DNA of 64,000 bases from contig NZ_JAHTMR010000002.1 of the NCBI RefSeq assembly GCF_019200975.1, positions 541,679-605,678 of the forward strand, given 5' to 3'. The notes beneath the pieces were generated by a model. That model ran no database searches, was not told where the DNA came from, and saw nothing but the letters and a program-made list of their open reading frames with translations. The translations under genes were made by a program, and so were the position numbers. Positions 37,663-45,770 of the stretch are shown here, piece by piece. Origin of the DNA: Pseudomonas sp. PD9R. GTDB taxonomy: Bacteria > Pseudomonadota > Gammaproteobacteria > Pseudomonadales > Pseudomonadaceae. Every line of letters starts with the position of its first letter. Within the stretch, counting starts at the first letter, position 1.

Positions 37663-37836
37663 TGAGGAAAATTTAAAATTTGCGCCTGCAAGAACGCCAT
37701 CCGGTTCGTCTTCCATGCCCATCGCCGCGAATTGCAGGATACGCCGCTCACTGGCTGTCAGCTCTGTTACAACGCTCTGACGTTTTGCTGTGGGTGAACG
37801 TTTTACTGAGGAAGTTTTTTTAATCACCTTGCGCAT
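37660..37836 (-). CDS. Small basic hypothetical protein next to a GNAT gene
   Basis: 58 residues from the ATG at 37836, chosen because GGAGG lies just upstream; a GTG 13 codons earlier overlaps the preceding gene. The N-terminal half is strongly basic (RKVIKKTSSVKRSPTAKR), and the second half holds a helix (TASERRILQFAAMGMEDEPDG) and the tail GVLAGANFKFSS. I recognise no family. AT-richer than neighbours. It is probably co-transcribed with the acetyltransferase remnant upstream. Confidence 0.65.
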   Translation of the reverse strand: MRKVIKKTSSVKRSPTAKRQSVVTELTASERRILQFAAMGMEDEPDGVLAGANFKFSS

Positions 37837-37871
37837 ATTTCCTCCATGATCGGTCATTAAATGAACAGTTT

Positions 37872-38384
37872 TCACGATGCTAGGCTCTCCACTGATTTGA
37901 CAAAACGGCGTTTAACATCGAAATAGAGGCCGAGGTTTTTATAAACCGGGATTGCGCCTTCCATCGGTTCCTGAATTTCCATCAACCTGCTGCCGATGAT
38001 TCGCGCGTACTGTTCAATGACCAATATGGACAGTGGCGCAATACGCTTTTTCAGAGAATGGGCCTTTCCGGGGCGCCCCTCCAATCGCACGATGCGGATT
38101 CGACTCCGAGTGTTGTTTGGATTTGCAAAGCATAATCCACACAGTTCTTCATCGAACCAGATGGCCTGGTCCAGAGCCAAGGGTTACCTCGCTTTCCACC
38201 CGATCACTTCAGTCCAAACGAAGTGTGGATCCTCCCAAAGCTCCCAGGCATCCAACGCCTGTGCGTTTATCGCTTCAAATCGCACTTTCGATAAATCGAC
38301 TTCTGTAGGGCTGATTAGCTCCAGTGCCTGCTGCAATTGGGTTGTTTTAACGCCAGCAAGCTTTCTGGCCTGTGATTTATACAA
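37872..38384 (-). pseudogene. GNAT-like acetyltransferase gene interrupted by an in-frame TAA
   Basis: Codons from 38384 to 37872 form one frame of 170 sense codons broken only by a TAA at 38184-38186. The first part (66 codons) ends VWTEVIGWKAR; after the stop the frame resumes with PLALDQAIWFDEELCGLCFA and continues to IVRLEGRPGKAHSL, then a YARIIGSRLMEIQEP segment and PVYKNLGLYF. The last two resemble strands of a GNAT fold, the final one the typical YexLGF end. No start with a good ribosome site lies after the stop. Codon use and AT content differ from the flanks. It may be a recent nonsense mutation, readthrough, or a base-call error. Confidence 0.65.
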
Positions 38385-38606
38385 TTGATACCGAAGCTAC
38401 GTCCTTTCCCTTGGCATACGATCTCTCGCTTTCCATGTCCCCTTCAGCGGGCGTTGCAGTCACTCCCAAGCCTAGGCATCGGCGCCGAGACTGTCGCTGC
38501 TGGCCCTTTGACCAAGTCATTGCAATCCGTGTCACGCGCTGGTTATAGTCGGCGCACAGTGAGTACCAGAGCTCGCCTTTTTATCCCTCAAGAAAAGATC
38601 AGCCCA

Positions 38607-38771
38607 ATGCCTGCATCCCTCATCAACGCGGTAGTCGTTTCAGCGGTCAACGCTGACGTTGTGCCGTGCGGGAATCAGCAGCCTGTGCAGATCAGTCATT
38701 ACCCCCCTCCTGTCAGTCGCACGCCAGTGTGCGCGGTGGTTTCGCCGCCGGGTGTTGGCCTTACGGGCTGA
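38607..38771 (+). CDS. Candidate 54-residue leader peptide upstream of an EamA permease
   Basis: ATG at 38607 after AAGAAAAGA, stop TGA at 38769-38771, 97 bases before the permease start. The peptide is Val/Pro-rich with two cysteines and three proline groups (YPPP near residue 32, VSPPGVGLTG at the end). Composition and place suggest an upstream leader whose translation could affect the permease mRNA; a UUCG-loop hairpin (TCAGC/GCTGA near 38823) follows it. Function is inferred from position only. Confidence 0.5.
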   Translation: MPASLINAVVVSAVNADVVPCGNQQPVQISHYPPPVSRTPVCAVVSPPGVGLTG

Positions 38772-38868
38772 TCAGCGTTTCTCTGCTGTTCCCGATGCCC
38801 GCCTGAACACAACTACTGAATTTCAGCTTCGGCTGAGTTGGCTAATTGCCTGACTACAGGTGGTATTC

Positions 38869-39732
38869 ATGTTTGTCCTTTCGAAAAAATCCGCGCTCGC
38901 GGCCGCTTCCACGAGCCTGTTCGTTCTGCTGTGGAGCAGCGGGGCGATTTTCTCCAAATGGGGGCTGGCCCATGCGTCGCCCTTTGCCTTCTTACTGTTT
39001 CGCTTTGCGATCGCCTTATGCGGGCTGATTCTGCTGGTGCCGTTGCTGAAATTGAAGTTACCCAAGGGCGGCAAGCCGATGCTGTATGCGATGGCCACCG
39101 GGGTGGTGTTGCTGGGGGCTTATCAGATTTTCTATCTGCTGGCCCTGGACCTGAAGGTCACGCCGGGGGTGATGGCGACCATCATGGGCGTGCAACCGAT
39201 TCTCACCGTGGTGTTGATGGAACGTCAGCGTTCATGGAGCCGGATGTTCGGTCTGTCGCTGGGGCTGGCGGGTTTGATCATGGTGGTCTACCAGGGTATC
39301 GGCCTGGCCGGCATGTCCTTGGCCGGCATGCTCTTCGGTTTGCTGGCGCTGGCGAGCATGACGTTCGGCTCGATCATGCAGAAGCGCATCACCGACAATC
39401 CCCTTGGCACGTTGCCGGTGCAGTACCTTGCCGGGTTGTTGCTCTGCGGGATTTTTGTGCCGTTCCAGCCGTTTCACTTCGAACACAGCACGGGCTTCAT
39501 CGTGCCGGTGTTGTGGATGGGGCTGGTGGTGTCGGTAATGGCGACGTTGTTGCTGTACCGCCTGATCGCCCGGGGCAATCTGGTGAATGTCACCAGTCTG
39601 TTTTACCTGGTGCCGGCGGTGACGGCGGTAATGGACTATGTGTTTTTCGGCAACCGGCTGGCGATGTTAAGCATGTTTGGCATGCTGATGATCATCGTCG
39701 GCCTGGTGTTTGTGTTCCGTAAAACCGCGTAG
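38869..39732 (+). CDS. EamA/DMT-family permease
   Basis: 287 residues, ten predicted membrane segments in two EamA repeats (about 15-140 and 155-285). Motifs: LFVLLWSSGAIFSKWGL, FRFAIALCGLILL and TSLFYLVPAVTAVMDYVFFG. Family members export amino acids or other metabolites. The ATG at 38869 is preceded by ACAGGTGG. Preceded by an unusual 480-base leader region. Confidence 0.85.
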   Translation: MFVLSKKSALAAASTSLFVLLWSSGAIFSKWGLAHASPFAFLLFRFAIALCGLILLVPLLKLKLPKGGKPMLYAMATGVVLLGAYQIFYLLALDLKVTPGVMATIMGVQPILTVVLMERQRSWSRMFGLSLGLAGLIMVVYQGIGLAGMSLAGMLFGLLALASMTFGSIMQKRITDNPLGTLPVQYLAGLLLCGIFVPFQPFHFEHSTGFIVPVLWMGLVVSVMATLLLYRLIARGNLVNVTSLFYLVPAVTAVMDYVFFGNRLAMLSMFGMLMIIVGLVFVFRKTA

Positions 39733-39752
39733 GCCGGGCAAGGAAATCACAA

Positions 39753-39837
39753 GCAAAAGATTGCAGCCTGCGGCAGCGCCTACATGGGAATCGAATACAC
39801 CCTGTAGGCGCGGCCGCAGGCTGCGATCTTTTGATCT
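39753..39837. repeat. REP pair (family A)
   Basis: Inverted units around CAGCCTGCGGCAGCGCCTAC and GTAGGCGCGGCCGCAGGCTG, between convergent genes. Confidence 0.9.
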
Positions 39838-39848
39838 TGCCCAGCCTG

Positions 39849-40790
39849 TCATTTGGTCAAAGCGTGCTCGGCCCGCACCGAGTTCATGAACGCCTGCATG
39901 GCTGACGATTGAATGCGGTGACGCCGGGTAATCAATCCATACGGTGGCAGCCGCGCTTCAAACTTGATCGGCAGCACCGCCAGCAGATCACGACCGGGAT
40001 AATCCTCGACCACCGACACCGGCGTGACACCGAGCATGTCCGTCTGCTGTATCAATGAGAGCAAGGTCATGATCGAAGTGGTTTCGACGATGCTGCTCGG
40101 AATGTCGACCCGCGCGTTGTGGAACACCTGATTGATGATCGCGCGCATCGGGCTTGGATGCTGTTGCAGCACCCACGTCATGTGCTGCAGTTCGGCCCAA
40201 CCCAGTTGTTTCTCCTGCGCCAGAGGATTTTGCGCGCTGGCAATCACGCACAACGCTTCCTCACCGAGGCTGTCGAAAAGCAATTCTTCAGCCCGCGCGC
40301 CGGCGGGAATCCGCCCCAAAACGATATCCAGTTGATCCTGCAACAGCGCCTGCACCAGCACATCGCTGGTGTCGACCTGGATGCTCATGGACAAACGTGG
40401 ATGACTTTGTTTCAAGGTCGCGATGGTACGGGTCAATAAACCCGAGGCCAGCGCCGGAATCGCGCCGACCGCCACCCGGCCAAGGTTGCCGGATTCCAGC
40501 GCCACCAGCTCCTCGCGCATGCCGCTGAGTTCGGCGAAGACCATGCGTGCGTAGTAAATGACGGTTTCCCCGAACGGGGTAGAGCGCATGCCCCGAGGCA
40601 GACGTTCGAAGAGTTCGACGCCGAGCAAGTCCTCGGCTTCGTGCAGCATCTTGGTCGCTGCGGGCTGAGTCATGCCGATGTGATCGGCGGCGCGGCGAAG
40701 CGAGCCAAACTCCTGCAACGCCAGCATCAACCGCAGTTGGCGCAGACGCAGTCGACTGTGGATCACATTGGCAGCAGGAATTCGGGTCAT
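39849..40790 (-). CDS. LysR-family regulator of the tct/acid-sugar island
   Basis: 313 residues from the ATG at 40790. The DNA-binding helix region is RLRQLRLMLALQEFGSLRRA and MTQPAATKMLHEAEDLLG, a pattern seen in GbpR/PcaQ-like LysR proteins that respond to sugars or aromatic acids. It is downstream of tctA on the same strand (69 bases), so it may be expressed with the transporter and on its own. It is the only regulator in the island and the best candidate to bind the three shared operators described separately. Confidence 0.87.
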   Translation of the reverse strand: MTRIPAANVIHSRLRLRQLRLMLALQEFGSLRRAADHIGMTQPAATKMLHEAEDLLGVELFERLPRGMRSTPFGETVIYYARMVFAELSGMREELVALESGNLGRVAVGAIPALASGLLTRTIATLKQSHPRLSMSIQVDTSDVLVQALLQDQLDIVLGRIPAGARAEELLFDSLGEEALCVIASAQNPLAQEKQLGWAELQHMTWVLQQHPSPMRAIINQVFHNARVDIPSSIVETTSIMTLLSLIQQTDMLGVTPVSVVEDYPGRDLLAVLPIKFEARLPPYGLITRRHRIQSSAMQAFMNSVRAEHALTK

Positions 40791-40859
40791 GGGCCGTGCT
40801 CGCAAGAAAGTCTGCGGCAAGCCTGACAACAAATGTCAGGCGTTGCCAGCATTGCTGTG

Positions 40860-42389
40860 TCACAGCACCGATTTTGGCTTGGCAGCGTGAGGTTTGCGCA
40901 GGCCTGTCAGCGCGCCCAGCGCTTTGGAAATCAACGGCCAGAACAGCATCAACAGCGCCGCCGTGGTCAGGCTCCCCACCAATGGGTTGGACCAGAAGAT
41001 GCCCAAGTGCCCATCGGAAAACAGCATCGACTGGCGGAACGCATCTTCAGCCTTGTCCCCCAGCACGGCGGCCAACACCAGCGGTGCAATCGGGTAGCCG
41101 AGTTTCTTGAACAGATACCCCAGCGCACCGAAGCCCAGCATCAGCACCACATCGAAGAACGAGTTGTGCACCGAGTACGCACCGATGGCGCAGACCATGA
41201 TGATAATCGGCGCAATGATCGAGAACGGTATGCGCAGGATCGAGGCGAACAGCGGCACGGTGGCCAACACCACGATCAGGCTCACCACGTTGCCCAGGTA
41301 CATGCTCGCGATCAGGCCCCAGACAAAGTCATGCTGTTCGACGAACAGCGTCGGGCCAGGGTGCAGACCCCAGATCATCAGGCCGCCGAGCATCACCGCC
41401 GCAGTGGCTGAACCCGGAATACCCAGCGTCAGCATCGGCAGCAAGGCGCTGGTGCCGGCCGCGTGATCGGCGGTTTCCGGGGCGATCACGCCTTCGATTT
41501 CACCTTTGCCAAAGTTGTCGCGGTTCTTCGAAAAACGCCGCGCCAGGCTGTAGCTCATGAACGATGCGGCGGTCGGGCCGCCAGGCGTGATGCCCATCCA
41601 GCAACCGACCAGGGTGCTGCGCACGATGGTCCACCAGTAACGCGGCAACTTGGCCCAGGTACGCAGGATCACCATCGGCGTGATGCGCGCATGCTCGCCA
41701 CGGAACACCAGGCCTTCCTCCACGGTGCAGAGGATTTCGCCGATGCCAAACAGACCGATCACCGCCACTTCGAAACTGATGCCGGTCATCAGGATCGGCT
41801 GATCAAATGTCAGACGCAGATTGCCAGACACGGTGTCCATGCCGACCGCCGCCATGGCGAAGCCGATCATCATCGCCACCACGGTTTTCAGCGGAGGGTT
41901 CTTGCTCATGCCGATGAAGGTGCAGAACGCCAATAGATACACCGCGAAGAATTCCGGCGAACTGAATGACATGGCGAACGCGGCAATTTTTGTCGACAGA
42001 AACGTCAGCAGCAACACGCCGCACAACGCGCCAATCAGCGCCGAACTGAAGGCGGCGGTCAGTGCTTCGGCGGCGCGACCTTCACGGGCCATCGGGTAGC
42101 CGTCGAAGGTGGTCGCGACCGATGAGGGCTCGCCGGGTATGTTGAATAGAATCGAAGTGATCGAGCCGCCGAACAGCGCGCCCCAATACATGCACGACAA
42201 CAAAATGATCGCCGACACCGGCGACATGGTGAACGTCAGCGGCAACAACAGTGCCACGCCATTGGGGGCGCCGAGGCCGGGCAATACGCCGACCAGAATG
42301 CCCAGCAGAACGCCGATCACCATCAAGCCGATGTGGCCCGGGGTCAGGATCAGGTTCATGCCTTGCAGCAGGGAATCGAACTCGCTCAT
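40860..42389 (-). CDS. tctA: Tripartite tricarboxylate transporter, large membrane subunit TctA
   Basis: 509 residues, about twelve membrane segments. Typical TctA motifs: LGILVGVLPGLGAPNGVALLLPLTF, the repeat-like GVALPGITPGGPTAASFMSY region (ITPGGPTAASFMSYSLARRF) and LTLGIPGSATAAVMLGG. It carries the transport path of a sodium- or proton-coupled carboxylate importer. Four-base overlap with tctB. Confidence 0.93.
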   Translation of the reverse strand: MSEFDSLLQGMNLILTPGHIGLMVIGVLLGILVGVLPGLGAPNGVALLLPLTFTMSPVSAIILLSCMYWGALFGGSITSILFNIPGEPSSVATTFDGYPMAREGRAAEALTAAFSSALIGALCGVLLLTFLSTKIAAFAMSFSSPEFFAVYLLAFCTFIGMSKNPPLKTVVAMMIGFAMAAVGMDTVSGNLRLTFDQPILMTGISFEVAVIGLFGIGEILCTVEEGLVFRGEHARITPMVILRTWAKLPRYWWTIVRSTLVGCWMGITPGGPTAASFMSYSLARRFSKNRDNFGKGEIEGVIAPETADHAAGTSALLPMLTLGIPGSATAAVMLGGLMIWGLHPGPTLFVEQHDFVWGLIASMYLGNVVSLIVVLATVPLFASILRIPFSIIAPIIIMVCAIGAYSVHNSFFDVVLMLGFGALGYLFKKLGYPIAPLVLAAVLGDKAEDAFRQSMLFSDGHLGIFWSNPLVGSLTTAALLMLFWPLISKALGALTGLRKPHAAKPKSVL

Positions 42390-42919
42390 TTGAAATGTCT
42401 CCCGGCCAGGGCAATCCAGTCACCCATAGGGCCGGCATCCAGCGGCACCTTGAACCACAATGCAAAAATCAAGTAACTGGCGAGCACCGCACCAAGCGAC
42501 ACGCTACCAATCATCCATTTGCCGTAAGGCTTGGCGCGGACCTTGTCGCGCCACATGAACCAGGCGATGAAGCAGGCGGAAGACACATAGATGCCGGTCA
42601 ATGGCATGGCGCCGACGAACAGCGCGATGGGCACGAATACCGATAGCACTTGCTTGAACGCACTGCGACTGACGAATGCAACGCTCAGGGCTTGCCAGCG
42701 GATCACGGTCAATACGCCGTTGGCCACACTCGCGGTGCTCAACAGCAAGCCGATGTAGAAGGGGAAGTAGCCCGGCTCGGGCCCGGCATCGCCCCAGCCG
42801 ATACCTTGTTCGCTGCTGCCGAACATCACCACCGCGCCGATCAGTGCGGTGAACACCGCCAGGCCGAGTTCGACCCAATGGGTGCCGACCAGCGCCGGTG
42901 AATCCGAAGAATGAGACAT
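42386..42919 (-). CDS. tctB: Tripartite tricarboxylate transporter, small membrane subunit TctB
   Basis: 177 residues with four predicted membrane segments (LGLAVFTALIGAVVMFG, YFPFYIGLLLSTASVANGVL, VFVPIALFVGAMPLTGIYV and SLGAVLASYLIFALWF). This weakly conserved subunit is recognised mainly by layout and position between tctC and tctA. Start codon at 42919 after GGAGGTGTTTTC. Confidence 0.9.
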   Translation of the reverse strand: MSHSSDSPALVGTHWVELGLAVFTALIGAVVMFGSSEQGIGWGDAGPEPGYFPFYIGLLLSTASVANGVLTVIRWQALSVAFVSRSAFKQVLSVFVPIALFVGAMPLTGIYVSSACFIAWFMWRDKVRAKPYGKWMIGSVSLGAVLASYLIFALWFKVPLDAGPMGDWIALAGRHFK

Positions 42920-42939
42920 GAAAACACCTCCAACAGGTG

Positions 42940-42965
42940 ACGGCCGCTCGCAGGCGAACGGCCGT
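42940..42965 (-). other. Intercistronic stem-loop between tctC and tctB
   Basis: CGGCCG-CTCGC and GCGAA-CGGCCG pair into an 11-bp stem with one mismatch and a 2-base loop, with no T-run. Such hairpins between a binding-protein gene and its membrane-subunit genes often protect the upstream mRNA, giving excess binding protein. Confidence 0.7.
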
Positions 42966-42971
42966 GACGAC

Positions 42972-43985
42972 TCAGTTTTTCAGCCAGCCGGCTTCTTTGA
43001 ACACCGGCGTAACACGGGCGGTGTCTTTTTCGATGTAGGCGGTCAGCGGCTCGCCTTCGAGGAAGGTCGGCACCAGCGCGTTCTGCTTGACGTAGGCCTT
43101 GAACTCATCGGTCTGGGTGACTTTGCGCATCAGCTCGACGTAGAACGCGCGCTGTTCGGCGGAGATGTCGCCGGGCATGAACACGGTGCGCGGGAAGCGG
43201 TACTGATCAATGCCCAAGCCCTGTTCGTGACAGGTTGGAACGTCAGCCCAGGATTTATCGCCGGCGACTTTCTCGGTATAGCTCATGCGTTCCTTACTGA
43301 ACACACAGAGCGGTTCGACCTGATCGCCGCGCCATTGGCTGATGCTTTCACTGGGGTTGTTGACGTTGGCGGCGATGTGTTTGCCGGCCAGTTGAGTCGC
43401 GGCTTCGCTGCCGCTCTTGAACGGGATGTACACCAGTTTGCTGTTGTTGGTCTGGTTCAGCAGCAGCGTCAGGGTCTGGTCAACATCTTTGGATTGGCTG
43501 CCGCCCATGCGCAGGTTCGACGGATCGGCCTTGACCGCTTCGTAGAAACCTTTGGCGTCCTTCCACGGTGCGTCTTTGTAGCTCCAGAGGATGAAATCGT
43601 CCTCGGCCACGGCGGCAATCGGCGTCAGTTCCTGCCATTGATAACCGAGCTTGGACACCAGCGGCAGCAGGTAGATGTTGTTGGTGCCGATTACCAGTTT
43701 TTCGGCATCGCCCTTGTTCATTTTCATGTCGAGAAAGGCTTCGGCGCCATTGCCGCCGCCCTTGTTGAGGACGATGGTATTAACGTCGAGGAATTTGTGC
43801 GTGGTGATGATCGATTGGATCAGGCGGCCGAGCTGGTCGGTGCCGCCACCGGGGCCGCCAGCGACGACGATTTCGACGTTCTTGTCCGGTTGCCAGGCGT
43901 GAGCGAGGGCGGGAAGGGCGCCAGCGGCGATCAGCGTGCAACCAAGAAACAGGCGGGAGGTGCGACGGACGAATGCATTTCGCAT
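42972..43985 (-). CDS. tctC: Tripartite tricarboxylate transporter substrate-binding protein TctC
   Basis: 337 residues. A signal peptide (LFLGCTLIAAGALPALAHA) is cut near residue 30. The mature protein begins WQPDKNVEIVVAGGPGGGTD, the Bug/TctC pattern that binds a carboxylate, with a second loop LRMGGSQSKDVDQTL. First gene of tctCBA. Its ligand is unknown; the neighbouring catabolic genes suggest an acid sugar or dicarboxylate. Confidence 0.92.
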   Translation of the reverse strand: MRNAFVRRTSRLFLGCTLIAAGALPALAHAWQPDKNVEIVVAGGPGGGTDQLGRLIQSIITTHKFLDVNTIVLNKGGGNGAEAFLDMKMNKGDAEKLVIGTNNIYLLPLVSKLGYQWQELTPIAAVAEDDFILWSYKDAPWKDAKGFYEAVKADPSNLRMGGSQSKDVDQTLTLLLNQTNNSKLVYIPFKSGSEAATQLAGKHIAANVNNPSESISQWRGDQVEPLCVFSKERMSYTEKVAGDKSWADVPTCHEQGLGIDQYRFPRTVFMPGDISAEQRAFYVELMRKVTQTDEFKAYVKQNALVPTFLEGEPLTAYIEKDTARVTPVFKEAGWLKN

Positions 43986-44103
43986 GGAAGGGCCTCGTTT
44001 TTGTAGTTGTTATGAGTGGCTTGTCTGAGCGGTAAAGCTGCAAGCCTGGCCTGAGTGTGGGAAACCGCCGTCGCCGCGTCTAGTCAAAACAATACATACA
44101 CCG

Positions 44104-44118
44104 ATAGCCTGGGGTTAT
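44104..44118 (+). promoter_or_regulatory. Operator A: LysR-type near-palindrome upstream of tctC
   Basis: ATAGCCTGGGGTTAT, a 15-base near-palindrome with the T-N11-A form of a LysR box, about 120 bases upstream of the tctC start. It matches operators B and C. Confidence 0.6.
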
Positions 44119-44143
44119 AGCTCGGCAAACGAAGCAGCATTTA

Positions 44144-44258
44144 TGTAGGAGCGAGCTTGCTCCGGGCGGCGATCCGACGATGGACTCCAGAGCACGGCGT
44201 TTAGCCAGAAAACCAACGACATCGTTAACGACCATCGCGAGCAGGCTCGCTCCTACAG
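44144..44258. repeat. REP pair (family B, widely spaced)
   Basis: TGTAGGAGCGAGCTTGCTCC and the inverted GCGAGCAGGCTCGCTCCTAC about 75 bases apart, inside the divergent tctC/MFS region between operators A and B. Confidence 0.88.
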
Positions 44259-44297
44259 GAAAGATGCGTTGAAAGGTCGTTGAAAGCAGGGCATGAC

Positions 44298-44312
44298 ATA
44301 ACCCGAGGCTAT
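44298..44312 (+). promoter_or_regulatory. Operator B: LysR-type near-palindrome upstream of the MFS operon
   Basis: ATAACCCGAGGCTAT, 118 bases before the MFS start; the reverse complement of operator A fits it at 14 of 15 positions. A half-site GGTTATCGCCG follows at 44339-44349. Confidence 0.6.
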
Positions 44313-44429
44313 CGCCTGATTTCAAGTTTTGATTAGACGGTTATCGCCGAGCCTTCGATAGTGCTCGCCAACGCCGTGACAAACGCGGTGATGTTGCATC
44401 CACAAAAATAAAAAATCGAGGTACGCACC

Positions 44430-45770
44430 ATGGCTCGTCCCAGTGCTTCCCTGCATCTGCCCGGCGCAGATTCGCAACCGATGGCCGCGGCGATACCGCA
44501 AGACAGCATCATCAAGGCCAGCAATGTGCGCTGGCGGATCTTCGCGATCATCTTTGCGCTGACCATGGTCAACCTGATCGATCGGGTGTCGCTGTCGATT
44601 GCTATGCCGACCATTGCCCACGAATTCTCCCTGTCGCCGAGCATGCAGGGGCTCATCCTCAGCAGCTTTTTCTGGGCCTACGCGTTGTTGCAGATTCCTG
44701 GCGGCTGGATGATCGACCGCTTCGGTCCGCATCGGGTCATCAGTTGGTCCACCGGGTTGTGGGGCACGTTCCAGGTGTTGGCGGCATTCGCCAGCGGTGG
44801 CCTGTCGTTGCTGTTTGCGCGGGTGGCGCTGGGAGCGTCGGAAGCACCGTTGTTCCCATCCGGCGGCAAATTGATTTCACTTTGGCTGGCGCCCAGCGAA
44901 CGCAGTCGCGGTGCGGTGTTGATGGACAGCGGCAGCCCGCTGGGTGTGGCGTTGGGTGGTTTGATCATTGCTTATCTGATCGCCTCGCTGGACTCCTGGC
45001 GACTGGCGTTCGTGATTGCTGGTGTTGCAACTCTGGTCCTGGCGTGGATGGCGCGGCGCTACTTGCGCGATGATCCGGCCAGTCATCCGCAGGTCAATGA
45101 TCTGGAGCTTGAGAAAATCAATGCCGGTCGCGCCACTCCAGCCGCTGAAGCCGCCCGTGCGCCGGTCAAAGGCCTGGGCATTGCCGCCCGTTCTCTAAGC
45201 GGTTTGCTGATCGGGCGGGCCAGTTGGGCGATGGTGTATTTCGGTCTGTTGACCTGGGGGCCGAGTTATCTGGCCCAGGCCCGAGGCTTTGACATCAAGG
45301 GCATCGGCGCAGCGACCTTCGTGATTTTCATCTGTGGCGCGTTGGGGTCATTGACCGGTGGTTTCCTCTGCGACGGCCTGATCCGTAAAGGCGTCAGTCG
45401 TGGGGTGGCGGTCAAGAGCCTGCTGGCGTTTTCCGGTCTGGTAGCCCTTGGTGCGTTCCTGTTGTTGCCGACCCTGAGCAATCCTTTTGCGGCCGTGGCG
45501 CTGTTGGCCATGACCGCGTTTTTCTTGATGTGGGGGAGCCTCTACTGGAGCTTCCCGGCGCTGCTGGCAGCGCCGGCGCGGGTTGGCTTGATTGGCGGCG
45601 TAATGAACATGGCCGGCAGTACCGGTGGTATAGCGGTGCCGATTCTGGTGGGGGTGATTTTGCAAATGGCCGGTGGCTTCGCTCCTGTGCTCGGTTTCTT
45701 CGCGGCGTGTTCGGCAGTGTTTGTGCTGGCAACGTTGTTCATCAGTCTCGACGAGGTGCGTCATGGCTAA
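44430..45770 (+). CDS. MFS transporter (anion:cation symporter type)
   Basis: 446 residues, twelve predicted membrane segments. Marks of the ACS branch, which imports hexonates, hexuronates and similar acids, are FALTMVNLIDRVSLSIAMP, FFWAYALLQIPGGWMIDRFG and RVALGASEAPLFPSGGKL. The ATG at 44430 follows a GAGG ribosome site. It overlaps the next gene by eight bases. A second importer beside TctABC suggests uptake of both a lactone and an acid form, or two substrates. Confidence 0.87.
   Translation: MARPSASLHLPGADSQPMAAAIPQDSIIKASNVRWRIFAIIFALTMVNLIDRVSLSIAMPTIAHEFSLSPSMQGLILSSFFWAYALLQIPGGWMIDRFGPHRVISWSTGLWGTFQVLAAFASGGLSLLFARVALGASEAPLFPSGGKLISLWLAPSERSRGAVLMDSGSPLGVALGGLIIAYLIASLDSWRLAFVIAGVATLVLAWMARRYLRDDPASHPQVNDLELEKINAGRATPAAEAARAPVKGLGIAARSLSGLLIGRASWAMVYFGLLTWGPSYLAQARGFDIKGIGAATFVIFICGALGSLTGGFLCDGLIRKGVSRGVAVKSLLAFSGLVALGAFLLLPTLSNPFAAVALLAMTAFFLMWGSLYWSFPALLAAPARVGLIGGVMNMAGSTGGIAVPILVGVILQMAGGFAPVLGFFAACSAVFVLATLFISLDEVRHG

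Noticed and set aside
38659..38853. 64-codon frame overlapping the candidate leader peptide
   Set aside because: No ribosome site, and it runs through the hairpin to just before the permease; the frame starting at 38607 is better supported.
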